In this document: positions 46,101-58,805 of the stretch, one piece after another
How the letters are laid out: every line of letters starts with the position of its first letter
Numbering within the stretch: the first letter of the stretch is position 1
Origin: Adenanthera pavonina
Taxonomy: Eukaryota > Streptophyta > Magnoliopsida > Fabales > Fabaceae
NCBI GenBank assembly: GCA_026686845.1
Contig: JAIVEN010000004.1
Coordinates: 27,250,827 to 27,314,826, forward strand
Direction of reading: 5' to 3'
DNA length: 64,000 nt
Program-made: the position numbers and the translations under genes
Notes under the pieces: generated by a model
Database searches by the model: none
What the model was told of the DNA's origin: nothing
The model's input: the letters and a program-made list of their open reading frames with translations, nothing else

Positions 46101-46872
46101 GATGCACTTTCAGCTTATTGAACAGATGAATGTTGAAGTTCAACATTAAAATCATTAACCTTATGTTTCTGCAAAATTCATCTATTGTACTTCAAAATTC
46201 AAATTTTGACATGTTAGACGCATTAAATATGGTTGGTAAATAGTTATTTTTGTAGGCAACCAATGGTTAAGGTTTCTAACGGCTGGATCTTGTATCTAAT
46301 GACTAGTTAAGCCACAAATATATAAATAGAACTTCATTTGAAATTGTGAATAACAAATTTAAGTCTGTATTATTGAAACTCTACTAAATTTATTAGGAAA
46401 AGCTTTTTCACCTTCATATTGCATTTATTATACTTTAACTTTCATATCTACTCCATTTTAGAGAGCATTCTTTCTTTACAAAATGTTTTCTTCATCTAGA
46501 AGAAAGATTATTTATGAGGGGAGTCACAAAGGGAATTGAGAAACACTTTATAAGAGTGTTGAATGTAAATTTTGAGTGTTTTAAGAATAGACCACGAGTC
46601 TATAGTGAAGCATAGCAAAGAACCCATTGAATTCTTGCAAACAATGAAAATTTCAAGTAATGGTTTGGGGACTGGACGTAGGTCAAGTAGATCAGACTAA
46701 ATCAAAATAAATTTCTGAGTCCTTTCTTCCCTTACCTTGCAATTGCTTTCATTTTCACTGCACAAACTTTTGTTTTCACTGTAAACTTACGTTTTTATAG
46801 AAAAATTTTAGACTTCTCAATTCACCCCCCCTTGGAAAGCCAACTACTCTAACAAAATGGAAATAGCCAAAT
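43107..46872 (+). repeat. LTR family I, copy C, split by a solo copia LTR
   Basis: From TATCATATCCC at about 43107 it follows copies A and B: the TAAATATAAAAAATTA block near 43382, the 'CCTAGATATATTTTGGG' block near 43571, and GATGAGATTTATGACC near 44632. It reaches GTCGGTAAAATG at 45422, is interrupted by 45423-46854, and continues as GAAATAGCCAAAT to about 46872. The rest of the LTR end is absent because copy D is joined there. No gene. Confidence 0.75.
45423..46854 (+). repeat. Solo LTR of the copia family
   Basis: 1432 bp starting TGTTGAATCAAAAAATTT and ending CTCTAACA, related along its length to the LTRs at 30423 and 40541 but more diverged and about 200 bp shorter. AAATG flanks it on both sides (45418-45422, 46855-46859), a perfect 5-bp target duplication. 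It is the residue of an element removed by LTR recombination. Its transcript-region block (GGGGACTGGACGTAGGTCAA) is the best-conserved part. Confidence 0.93.
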
Positions 46873-48061
46873 TAGATTTGAGCTCCATAAACCAGCAATT
46901 TATGACCTTATATTATGTTGAATTAGGGTTTAAGAAAGTTGGGGAAAGCAAAGGAAAGGTTGTACAAAGGAAGGAAATCAAGGGAATTCAAGAAGGTAGC
47001 CATGTACTTAGTTATGCTTTACGTTATCAAAATTGATTTGCATGAACTTGTTGCCATGCCATATGATTCATAATGATGCTTTGTGATGATTTGCAATAAT
47101 TGACTGGGTTGTTTGATGAGGTTTATAACTTCTGAATATCCATTTTTTAAAACAAAATTCTACCAAAATTTTTATGAAATGTTATGTCATTAAATATTTA
47201 AAATGTTTGATTTATGATTTCAAGATGTTTCTATTATTCATATGATAATATGATTACATTACTATTGAGATTCCATAAATCTCATTCCTTCCAAATGTTA
47301 ACATGTATAGGAACTCAATATGGCAAGATTGCCTAAGAAGATAACAATAAGGAAAGACAAGTTGATGCTTAAGTTACTTCTACTTAAGATAATCCTCTTA
47401 TATGAATTATTGTGTAAAATCATAGGGCATATATTAATTCTGTATCTCCATGCCAATATGTTCCCTTAGACCTTATGTAATGTAGGATGTACGATGAGAC
47501 CAAGATATGATCAAGTAAATTATGTATGACCTTTAATTTATTATGTGTATAGATGAAATGGTCATTCTGACCCTTTGTGAGTAATCCAATTACTGTTTAG
47601 ACATTTTGTTGTTGAACATATAAGTGTTATATATGGATGGAAACTAGATAGAATACTATTTTCATAGAACCAAAGAACACTCAATTTGAATATATATGCA
47701 AATTTTTATGATTTTTCAAAATTAGGGTCAGGAATTAGGGAATTTTGGAAATAACCATATCTATAGTAATCTTTGAAAAATAAACCATATGAATTGATCA
47801 AGTAAATATTCTATCTCTTATTTTTCTCATGTAGGTAATTTGTTTAACCATTTTTAAAGACTTGAATCACATTGATATAATTTTTGTATAATTAGTTATG
47901 AATTTTTAAAATTGTACCAATAAAATAGAAAATACCAGGTGAACAATACCTAATTATTTGGAAATTCTGATTTTGGTTTTTAAATTATTCAAGCTTCTAA
48001 TCATGTACGAATGGACTCAAAGATGGTTTATTATATGCCAAAATGGGCCTAAAATGAGGTG
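46873..48061 (+). repeat. LTR family I, copy D, 3' part
   Basis: Starting near AATTTATGACCTTATATTATG it repeats the interior of copies A and C again (compare 47113 GATGAGGTTTATAACTTC with 1639) and runs to AAAATGAGGTG at 48061, six bases short of the expected TTACA end. It is a truncated copy joined head-to-tail to C. Confidence 0.75.
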
Positions 48062-50951
48062 AAAAAAGCATAAAAATTATCTTTGATAAATAGTAAAATG
48101 GCTTTGTTACAAAAATAGTTTTCCATAATCATGGAAGAGGGCTCTCTATTCCTACCTTAAACCAAATAGACTCTTTAAGTGGAACAAATACTTATGGCAT
48201 ACGAGAAGAACATTTTCAATAACCAAGAGGTTTCAAAATGTCATTGGTAAATGACTAGATTTTTCAAATATAATAATTTGAACTACTAATTCTTCAACTT
48301 ACGTTCTTACTATTTTTTGTTTTTGCAGGTTTCATTTCTTTATGCGCATGTCCGTTCAATTTAAAAACCATGGATTCTAAGCATAATTGAAGCTAAGTTT
48401 CTAGTAATGCTAACAATCATGGATTCTATTATAGGTTTAATTTCATTTATTGGCTATATAGCATGATATATAGCAGTATATTTTGTTAATTTTGTTTTAA
48501 AAAAAAAAGGAGGATACCTTTTTCCTTTTAAATGGTTATTGTCAAAGTGAATTAACACTGTCAAGAATCTATTCTTAACAATTTCACCATATTCAATGTA
48601 CAATATGTAGCTGTATATTTTGTTAATTTTGTATTGCAAGAATTCTAAACTAATTCATTAATCTTATTAATCTTATGAATGCTAATTTATTGTAGTTTAG
48701 AATTTTCATGTTTTATGGTTACTTTTAAATTTACTTTTTTATCAATGTCAAATTCTTGTCTCTTAGTTTGAGATAATTTTTTTAGCACCACTTAATTATG
48801 AATTATAATTCAAATATATATATATATATATTTAAATTTAGCAACAAAATCTCCCCGTACGCCCTGGGCCCATGTAGATAGAAAATATATTTATGGTAAT
48901 ATGGTAAAAAAATTTTGGGTCATGATAATATAATAAATTTGATTAAGTTCTTCAAAAACATAAAACGTGAGCAGTTGGGTGTTGGCGATAAGTTCTTCAA
49001 AAATAGCATTAAAATTAAAAAAAAATAGCTTTTTCAGAATAAACCATTTATTTCTCGTAAACAAGCTCATAGTTTGTCAATTTTTTTTTTTTAAAAAAAG
49101 AAATGTTGACTAACAGTCACATGTAAGTTCTTCAAAAACAGCATTAAAAAGAAATGTTTTTTAATAAATTATCTTCTTATCCTTTATAATTTCACTCAAT
49201 TTTCAATTTAGTTTTCATAATTTTATAATTTAAAAATTTGTAATAAAGTGATTAGAATTTAATTTTTAGTATAGTATACATCATATATATATATTTAATT
49301 AACAAAATATTTTCAAAATTTTAATAAAATGGAATAAATAAAAATTCATAAATTTTCAATACTTATGGTAAGATTGAGAGTTTTTAACATAATGAAATGA
49401 AATGATTATTAATGAAACTTGTATGTAACATATGTAATATATGGAGTATTCTTTAAATTTAAAAATGGTTATATATAATAGATAATAAGATCAATTTTTA
49501 TGTTTAATCATCATATTACATTAATCTTTCAAATTGACAATAGGTATGCATAATTATAGTTAAAAAACTAATCATCAAGTTGAATTATTATGTTAAATGA
49601 AAATTTTAAAAAGTTATTTGTTAAAATAAATTACTTAATCTAAGTTAAACAAATAAGAATGAATATTAAATTAAATAAACAACAATATAGATAGGGCACA
49701 CAGGAAAACCTAATTAAATCAGTTGAATATTTTCTATATATAACATTAGATGTTGTATCTTTTGTTTTACCTTCTCATCAAGAATTAATATCTTCAAATA
49801 TTCTTTGCTATGCACATGGAATATTGTAAATTATAATTGACTATATGTAAATGCAGGTCTTGACAAGTTATATAAAATTTTTTTAAAATTTTAATTGTTA
49901 ATATAAATTACTTAAATCCAAATTAACCCTTAAAGCATGAGTTGAATTTTCAGTTTGTTTGTTATCATATAACAAATATCATACAATCAAACTATTTATT
50001 ATACATTACATAATATTTGGAAAATAAATATATAATAGAGAACAATATATAAGATGCATGCAGCAAACCTAATAACATAATTTCTGAAATATTTCTCTAT
50101 ACATAGCATTCAGGCTTTATCTTTTATATAATCATCCTTATTAATAATCAAAACTGCTACAGTAATCAAAATTGCTAGGGTCCAATGATTAGCTACCATT
50201 ATGTCATAAACATATTCTCTATCATTGTCTAACAACTCAAGCATATAGCATGCTTTAAGAAAATAAGAATATAGATCATTAGTTGTTTTTATATCCTCAT
50301 ATGAAGTATAACATTTTCAAAGAAGAATTTGTTTTGCCATTATATTTTGATAATTTTGAACCTATATCTTACTTATGGTGTATTAAATTATTTAACTTAT
50401 TTGACCCGTTAATTATAATTGGTTGACCCGTTTAACCAGTAATTTATGATAAATTAAATTATTTAACTCATCCGACTTGTAATTGTGATCCATAATGAAT
50501 CAAATTATTTAATACAAATTTGACCCATAATTTATAGTCGATTTATATGTTCAATGAACATGTTAACTTGTTCAACACATAATTTACATTTAACTTTTAG
50601 TCTTTTAACTATTGAAAATGATATTTCAAAATTTTTTCCAATTCTTCAATTTTTGTTTCAAAAAGCAAAAAAAACCTTCAATTACTTACCAAATATATAA
50701 ATGAAAAGTCTAATTATTGAAACATCATCTTCAACACAAAATGTTATAAAAAAGAAAAAATATACTAAAGTTATGTTATATCTCTTATCATCATCATTAA
50801 AAATATTTTGCTATAAAAATAAACTTACATTTTGTCTTTGGTTAGATGTGCACCGGTGCCATGCACAGTTTCATTAGTTAGCCTATAAAAAATGAACATT
50901 TGAAAAACATTTAAATATAACAAAACACATAACAAATAATAATAATATTAT
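48062..50951. other. AT-rich intergenic spacer
   Basis: No coding signal on either strand and no recognised element. It contains a 24-base direct repeat (AGCAGTATATTTTGTTAATT at 48472, AGCTGTATATTTTGTTAATT at 48609), an (AT)n run at 48816-48832, and a repeated GTAAGTTCTTCAAAAACA-type motif near 48950 and 49130. It may be old element debris. Confidence 0.6.
48816..48832. repeat. (AT)n microsatellite
   Basis: About eight uninterrupted AT dinucleotides. Confidence 0.9.
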
Positions 50952-53543
50952 TGTCACACCCGATTTTTATCGAAAAATAAAAAAATAAAAATGGAATCAC
51001 CACTAAAATTTTAATGAAAAATTCTGGAAAATCTAAAGATGTAGGAAAGGATGGTTTACAAACAAAAGAATTAGGTTTGAGAGTCAATTTGTGTAGGGAA
51101 AGTGTTAAACACTCTACGTCACCCGTTCGAGAGAACGATTACCCTAAATTTATTGTACTTTATTAAATAAGTCTTAATAATTAACTATCCTTATTATTTA
51201 CATTTTATTACTAAATTCATAGAAAAATTAGATTAAAAAGAAAATATAATATTTTTTTGTAGAACGAATTTAGCATCGGATGAAATCCTACAACCTACGT
51301 ACCCTTATAGAGGAATAATGTCCACGTGCGTTTGAGTATTTATTTGAGTGCTTTAAATTTTGTAAAAAAAAAAGTGGTATTCTTTATTATCCTTTTTTCC
51401 TTTTTCAGAAAAGAATAATTGTTATTGAGATTATGTATTTCATATATATCTTTAGTAAAATCTCTAGAGTGAAAAATACTTTGTTTTGAAAAAGTAAACT
51501 TAAATTGATTCTGGTGGCACTAGTATCACTCATGATCTAAAATAAGAGAAAAAAAAAAGAACATAAAAGATTGTTTAATTTACGTGGTGGCATAAATATC
51601 ACTCGAGATCAATTTAAAAATAGGATAAAAAATAAGAAGATAAAAGATTGTTTGACTCACATGTTAACATAAGTATCATTTATGATTCATCATTTAACAT
51701 GCTATATATTCATGGAGACATAAACATCTCTTATGAAAATTTTTTTATTAATAAAGAAAAGAAGTAAATGAGCAAAAAATGGAGAAAAAAAAAGTCATCG
51801 AGTATTATAATTTAAGGACAAGATGCACACACACGAGATGTTACGTGCTCAACAATACACTGTGCATTTGTTATTTCAATGTCAAGTGAGGCATCACTCT
51901 CATGATGGTTAATATCCCCAAGAATATAATATTCCCAAATTCATATGAATACATATATGCAATGAATTGAATGTTTTCAGATCTAATACAAATACAACCA
52001 GGGTATTAGGGCTATTTAATGGGACTGGAGGTCTGACCCGGTGCGGCCCGGTCATTTTGGGCTGGGTTGGGCCGGACCAAAAAGAAAAAAAATCTTGACA
52101 TGGAAAAGGACCGGGTCGGGTTGGTCCTTGGGCAAGTCACAGGCTCGTGCTGGCCTGATCCGATATTTTTTTTTTCTTTATTTATTAAAAATATTAAATA
52201 ATTTTATATAATTGTTTTTCCTTCATATGCCTCATGTAATAAATTAAATTTATAATTATAATAGATACATTTTATTATTCCAATTTCTTATTTTATTTCA
52301 AATTTTAAATTTATTTCTTAACTTAATATTATATAAAATAAATAATATATAATTGTTGAATATTTATAATTTTTATAAATGTTACTTTTTAACCCAATAT
52401 TATTTTCTATAAGAATATATTTTAAATGAAACTAGTTATATTTTTATTAAAAAATTAAATTAACTTGTTTTTTTATTTATTTTTTAATGTTTATTTTTAT
52501 ATCATGCCAAACCCAGCCCGGTATTGACCCAATGAAGGATCGGGCCATATCAGGTCAAGCTGGGCCGCAATCAAATTAGTTGGCCCGGGGGTGTTCCGAG
52601 CCAAACATCGGACCAGGGTGAGACCCGACCAGTCCCGGCGTGTGAACACCCCTAACGGATATACACATGCAAGAAACTACTAGACAATTAGAGGGGGAAA
52701 GGGGGAAAGTTTACGTATATGTATTTGTATCAAATATAAGTTTCCTCTCAACTTTTTTTTTTCTTTGGTCTTCCTTAAGGTTCGGGAGATTTTGGAGAGA
52801 AGATTTTGGAGATTTTTGGAAGAAAAAAATTTTTCATTCTATTTTTTTTCAAATTAAATAAAAAAATAAGTATTTTCATCCATGTCTCTTCATTTCTTTT
52901 CTATCTTAGAATGGGAGAAAAAGTGCTCTCTTCCATTATTTGATTTGAGAAAAAAATAGGATAGAAAATTTTTCTTTCCATCCTCTCTAATATTTCTTTC
53001 TCTTTCTACTTCTTGTAATGCTCTTAAGTTTTTTTATATTGTGCAGAGCTCTCTTCAATTATTGATGCCTCCTTTAGCTCTTAGTCTCTATTTATAGAGA
53101 AGCTTGTTATTCATTTTTTTAATTTAAAATATTTTGAATTTTAAGGATAAGAATCATATAAGAATAATATTTTGATCTTCTAATTCTTTTGAAAATTATT
53201 GAATCATATTTAAAAGATATTTATTGATTTAATTCCTTTACCATCTTGCTTTATATTATTTCTATATTTTTTCAAATCCCATGGATAAAAAAGTTAGTAA
53301 AATTTTCAAAGATAATCCCTAGATTTCTTTTCTTTTATTTTTATTTTATATATTTTAATTAAGGGATATTCTATAAATTCTAAAATCTTTTAAGATAATC
53401 CAAGAAAATTTCTTTCATCTCTTAAAGAATATTCTTGTAAAATATTATTAATTTTCCTAGGAACCCTATTAGAGACATTTTCTTTTATTTTTATCTATTT
53501 ATTATTTTTCCCTAAATGGGCCGGACAAAATACAATGTTCACA
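50952..53543 (-). repeat. Solo LTR E, related to the Tat/Ogre-like LTR
   Basis: It starts TGTCACACCCG and ends AATGTTCACA, the same ends as the LTRs at 3293 and 23156, and shares landmarks such as GAGAACGATTACCCTAAATT (compare AGAACGGTTACCTTAAGTTG). Flanks ATTAT (50947-50951) and ATTAC (53544-53548) form a 5-bp duplication with one change. Orientation is given to match the Tat element. It is much diverged and interrupted by a GC-rich element (52007-52654). The 64-codon frame at 52667 is not convincing. Confidence 0.8.
52007..52654. mobile_element. hAT-like non-autonomous element with GC-rich ends
   Basis: 648 bp beginning TAGGGCTATTTAATGGGACT and ending GTGTGAACACCCCTA. The ends are imperfect inverted repeats (TAGGG[CG]T[AG]TT). 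Inside each end is GGGCCGG/CCCGGCC-rich sequence around an AT-rich core. Elements starting TAGGGGTGTTCA with GGGCCGGG-like ends are common in plants and usually placed with hAT. The flanks CAGGGTAT and ACGGATAT are a poor 8-bp duplication (5 of 8). No transposase frame. Confidence 0.6.
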
Positions 53544-53976
53544 ATTACTATACAAAATTAAGTAATTGCACTCCTACAATGCATGAATATTTTTATCATC
53601 TTTACTAAATACTTTCTAATAAGAAGTAATTTTATCAAAAGTTTTCATTACAATAATAAATGTTAGAAGCATTTAATATGTTAAAAGTTTACAATGTAAT
53701 AAAATGAGTGAAGAAAAGTATATATATTTAGGCAACAAATAGGAGCACCGGTGAAAAAATAACATTAAAAGTAAATGAAGCTTGATTCACTTAGTGAAAG
53801 TGGAACTTATACCTCATATGTGCTTGGGTTTGATTATTCCTTGCAATGTGAGGACATCATTAATAAGCAATTTATAAGTTCTCATGTAGGTGCTCTTTAA
53901 ATCTTAAGACATGTCTTGACTCTACACTTTCAAATATAAAAAAAAATATTATTAAGAATATAATATACTATGCATT
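53544..53976. other. AT-rich spacer
   Basis: Between LTRs E and F. I see no gene, no repeat structure and no element end. Confidence 0.5.
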
Positions 53977-56640
53977 TGTTGCATCCAAAAATGCGATGCA
54001 GATAGTGCCCAAAAGAAAATGGAAAAGGAGAGACAAATCGGGTTCCCAAATGAAAATTGATTTATCAAGAGTTACTACCGAAATTTAGAGGGAAATTTCA
54101 GAAAATCAATCTAAGAAATGGAAATAATGGTTTGCGTAAATAGAGTTGGATTCGGGCGTCAATTATGCGTGAGGAAAATATTAGGTACCCCACGACACTT
54201 GTTCTTAAGAATGATTACTTGAAGTTAATTGCGTAAATTAATATGTTTTAAGAGTATTTTTATTATCTTTTTATCATTCACATGTGAAATAAGAGGTAAA
54301 AAGGGAAGAAATTTAGAAAATATAAAGGAGAATTAAGGAAAAAAATGGAAAATATTTATTTATTTATAAGAGTTGACATGACCCAGAATTATAGTTTGAA
54401 GACTACATACCCAGCAATAGGGATTAATAATGATTTTATTATTTTTAAAAAAATAAATTTGAAAAGCTTGTCATATTAATATCTATTTTTTATAATTATT
54501 TTTTTTTTAAAAAAATCACTTAACTGATACATCTACATAGATTCACTATCTCACGTGATAATACAATGAATTCAAATACTTGCATGGATTCAGGAACCTC
54601 AAGTGGTATAATTATCTAGCTAATCATTTTTAGGATAATATTATTATTTATAATGTTTTTTATTTACTTTTTTATTTTTTTTTAAAAGAAAGGAACCAGA
54701 AAACATTTTATAATTGCATATAACATTTGGAAATATAATTTTATTATTTTAAAAATCCTCTGTAAACAATTATTTAGTTGATTATTTTTGTAATAACAAT
54801 ATTATTACTTATTTATTTAATTTCTTTAAAAATGATTGGAAAATATTGTTATGTTGATTTAAAAACATTTTAAAATACATTTTTGTTTAAAAGGAAAAAT
54901 CAAAGTTATTTATAAAGATAGCTATTCAACCAACATGGCTGTACACCAATGCCCAAAGCTCAGTTGGTCCGATCCAATCTGATCATATCAGGTTGTGGTG
55001 ACTAACCAATACCTAACCCCGCCCATGAACACCTGTATAACAGGCCTACAGGAATTCGCTATCTCACAAAATGGGGTGACTAACTTGGATACCAATATAC
55101 TCCCTCCGGTCCCATTTGTAAGATGTTGTTTTTCATTGCACGGGTATTAAGAAGACATAATTATACTCTTAAATTCATAAAAAAATAGTATAAACTTCCA
55201 ATTTTACCCCTACTAATTAAAGATTGGAACAATTTACGAGACAAAAAAAGTTATTAAATGAAGGGTAAAGAAGGAAATTTAAATAAAAAAATAAAACAAC
55301 ACCTTATAAATAGGACCAAGCAAATTTTCAAAACAACATCTTATAAATGGGACCGGGGGGAGTATGTTCCAAAAAATTCATGTGGCATAATTTGCTTTAA
55401 ATGTTTTATTTTGCTATTTTTAATATAATGGTTTTTCTTCTTTTTTTATTTTTATTTAAAAATATATTTGTATTTTGGGAAAACTTTCTTCATTGTTCAT
55501 CATTTTTTAATCAAAATTTTCATTTAAAGAAAGAATATGTTTATAATATTTATTTAAGACATATATTTTACATTTTCATTTTCAAAAAAGGAAAAGAGAC
55601 ATTTGTAAAAAAAGAAAATTCATTTATTCTAATATATATGGCTCCGTCGTTTTGCCGTCACACGCGACAACATGATTAACTCAGATATCTACATTGGTTC
55701 AAAAATATTATGTGGTATACTTATATGTCGATTGTCTTAAATTCATTACTGTTATTATTATTGTTTATTTATTTATTCATTTTAGGATAAGAGAATTTAT
55801 TGAATATAACATTAAAATCTACCATTATAGGCAAATATTATTAACACACTCATGCAATCTCATAGCCTTACACGATATGGTTGCTTTTAAGTATATGTGA
55901 AAACTCCAAAGCCTATGTAACAAAATTTTAAAGGAAACTCTTTGATTTATAAATAAATAAATTGGTTTTAAAACAATAAAATGATGGGCCCGTGTAAAAA
56001 CAAATTATAATTCAGTGAATAATTGAACTATTCTACCATTATAATTCCCATAATTATCCCGAAAGAAGACAAAGCAACATGAACAGAAAGGCCATTGCAA
56101 CAATTGCAAAGTTAATAGACAGTCCCCATTGTTCATCACAACGTACTCTGCATACAAAAATCTTGCTCCATGCCAGAAAAATCTTGCCAATCCCATTCAA
56201 AAGGAAGAGACTCCTAAAACAATCCCACAATAATAAGCCTTTAAGCTTTCCTATTAGGAATTTACAGAGCCAGGTTTCTTCGAAAGCCCAGAATCCATGA
56301 CAGAAAATTTCCGTGAACTACTGCTTTCTTCAAACCAAGTTTTCCACTATGATTTCCCAGTGGCCATTGGTACCTAAATCAAACGAGTTCATGACTAACA
56401 ATGATTCTACCCTTCGAACGCAGACTCACAGGCCATATTACATTATCTTTCTAATAATCAACATATACAAAGTTTTATAACCAACACATCAAAGAGATTT
56501 TTTTTTCATCAGCAAACAGATATCAATGAACTTTCCACGGCAAACAGCCTAAACAAGCATTTTCCTTTAACCAGATGAATACACAATCTAAGACCATATG
56601 TATCAGATAACAGAGATGCTAAGAAAAAGTCCCCTAATGA
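53977..56640 (-). repeat. LTR F, related to the Tat/Ogre-like LTR
   Basis: It begins TGTTGCATCCAAAAATGCGATG, closely matching the LTR start at 3293, and keeps landmarks such as CGACACTTGTTCTTAAGAATG and CCAGTGGCCATTGGTACCTA (compare CCAGTGGCCTCTAGCATC at 5578). Similarity fades after about 56640, so the right end is uncertain; a TTCACA at 57279-57284 could be it. It is interrupted by a Stowaway MITE. No target duplication found. Frames at 55401-55900 and 56005-56300 are not convincing. Confidence 0.7.
55100..55362. mobile_element. Stowaway-like MITE
   Basis: 263 bp with terminal inverted repeats CTCCCTCCGGTCCCATTTGT / ATAAATGGGACCGGGGGGAG, flanked by TA on both sides (55098-55099, 55363-55364). 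CTCCCTCCGTCCC ends and a TA duplication define the plant Stowaway (Tc1/mariner) group. It carries no gene. It also contains internal copies of the end motif (CCTTATAAATAGGACC). Confidence 0.93.
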
Positions 56641-56907
56641 TCCAGAGGGCGAGTTATTTTTATTTTATTTATATTTTTTTCAAAAGAACACGAGAAAGTT
56701 CAACGAGTACAGAGACCACAACTGAGTAGTTCCGGTAATATTGAAATAATCATCAATAAGTACAAGTAATTGAATCAAATGCTAAACGTCGGTCCAAATA
56801 ATTCCAAAAAGGGAAAAGATGACATAAGAGGTCGATGTCAAAAAGAAGGGAATAGGAGAACAGAACGGTCAGAGAAAGAAGAGAATTCCAGAGGAAGAGA
56901 GAAATCT

Positions 56908-57284
56908 TCAGAGAGAGAAACCACTTAATTCTTCCATACCTTTTCCAATTAAGCATCCTTTCATAATATAACCATTGATTCTCACACCCTCAAAGGGCTT
57001 TGATCTTATTCTTGGCCCATTCACTTCAACCCAATCCCATATTTCCACTTGGCCCATCCCACTCAAGATCTGTACCATTACATTTCCCTCCCCCTTGAAA
57101 TTGACCTTGTCCTCAAGGTCAATGGTTGGAAGAGGAACCAGTAGCAACTGCACATAAGTGAGGCAATTAGGAATGTTTATGTGCACCCAAGGTGGCGTTG
57201 GTTTTGAGAAGTTGGTATCATTGCCTGTAAAAAACCTACTTTATTGTACACACGGGAAATGTGAACCTACACGTAGTCTTCCAT
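56908..57284 (-). pseudogene. C-terminal part of an unidentified minus-strand coding relic
   Basis: The frame 57186-56908 reads MHINIPNCLTYVQLLLVPLP, then TIDLEDKVNFKGEGNVMVQI, VEIWDWVEVNGPRIRSKPFE and GMEELSGFS. The LEDKVNFKGEGNV block resembles the segment that often closes Ty3/gypsy polyproteins just before the 3' LTR (L-E-D-K-V-x-x-K/Q-G-E-G-N). This suggests that the relic upstream belongs to a retroelement. There is no RT, integrase or RNase H around it. A stop separates it from the 57285-57563 frame. Confidence 0.5.
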
Positions 57285-58805
57285 TCACAAGTGCCAAGAA
57301 TTGAATGATACAGCAATCTCATCAGCTAGAACATGAAAAAATTGCTTTCCATTTACTGACGTAAAGCTTGGAACCCGATGGTATGAGTATCCATGACCTT
57401 GCACAGTGACCACATGAATCACTACAGAACCAATCACGATAGTACTGTTAAAGGCAGTGAGAATGGTAACACAATCATTGATTGGATGACTATCGAGAGG
57501 ACCAATGCATAAGATTTCAAACTCGTCAAAAAGTGTTGATACAAAACCACCATGATATTGCAATTTATATATGAAGATACTAGGATAAAAAAATCAATAT
57601 AAAATGCAAGGCATCAGGTATCCATGAGAGTAAATATGCTGAGTAAGGATTATTATCGAATAGTTTATGTACTTGAGTGGGAGGATCAAATCCAAACCAT
57701 AGCATAGAATGAATCCAATCTATGTTAGTACCATCTTCGCTCGTTATAGCTTCAGTTGCAATAGGGAATAGATGATATAGCTCAACAACCAAATTCAAGC
57801 ACCAAGCTCCCTTAGTAGCGTCAGGGTCAAAGACCACTATATAAAATGGGAACAAGGTTGGAAAACTGGCATATGACAGAACCAAAGCACAAAGAGCCCA
57901 GTGTTGCACATGGATTGAAACTTGAGAAACATCGAAAAAATATGGAAATGAAACAACCGTGTTGCCAATTGCAGCCGAGGTAGGGGAATCAAAAGCCATT
58001 ACAGCAGAGTTATATATGAAATCATGAAACAGCCCATGTTGACTCCATAACTGATGTATTCCCAAAGGTAAAAGCAATGTACCAACAAAATGATCTTGCA
58101 GCCAAACACTGGAAAATAACAGAACAAGGGTGTAAGCCCCAGGCTTAAAAACCGACCTAAGCTTCAAGCTAGTAAGAACCTCCAATGCAAGCAACCATGA
58201 TACACCAAGTTCGAAAACCAAGCGCATTCGCAAGTCATACATAGCCAATATTAAATCCAATGTACCGCTGCAACAACACTTGGGCATAGCACCACCACTA
58301 GCAACTTGTTGCAGTAAAATAGGGATCGCAGAAGGAAGTATTACCCCATCATGATGCAAGAAAATTTGTTCAAGTATGTCACTGTGTCCAATAAAAGCAA
58401 CAGAAACAGGAAGAGTGGCATCGTAAACAACTTGGACAAGCGAATAGTTCTGCGGAACTAGAACCTGCGGCAAGTGATGGATGACGGCGTCGAACCCAAT
58501 CATCTCTGTTAAAGCCTCAACGCTAGGTTTGAGGACCAAAAACTTGACAAAGTGTTGAGCGACAGGCAGTTTCTCAGTGATATCGCCTTCTTCAGTGTCA
58601 GCAAAAGTAGATTGTATCTCGGCGGAATTTGGCAACGGGGCTTCGATATTATCGACCCTCTCAATAATCTCAACGGTTGGATCTACTATGGATGTGGAGT
58701 TCGGAGCATTGATGGATGATGGAGGAACAATGGAGTCGAACTAGCAAGCGAAAATTTCAACACGCTGAACTTGTGCTTCAAGAGAGGTTGCCGTGCGATC
58801 CAATT
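57285..58805 (-). pseudogene. Unidentified protein-coding relic, about 500 codons
   Basis: The longest uninterrupted frame of the window (351 codons, 58635-57580) extends upstream in frame to the edge of LTR G at 58805 with a single TAG near 58742, reading LDRTATSLEAQVQRVEIFAC before the stop. A frameshift near 57570 leads to 92 more codons (57563-57285; YHRVPSFTSVNGKQFFHVLA). The protein is rich in hydrophobic residues and Trp/His (LLFSSVWLQDHFVGTLLLPL; LWFGFDPPTQVHKLFDNNPY) with an acidic N-terminus. I recognise no domain or catalytic motif. It lies between two LTRs of the Tat-related family and on their coding strand, so it could be cargo of a non-autonomous element or a host gene fragment. 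Confidence 0.55.
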
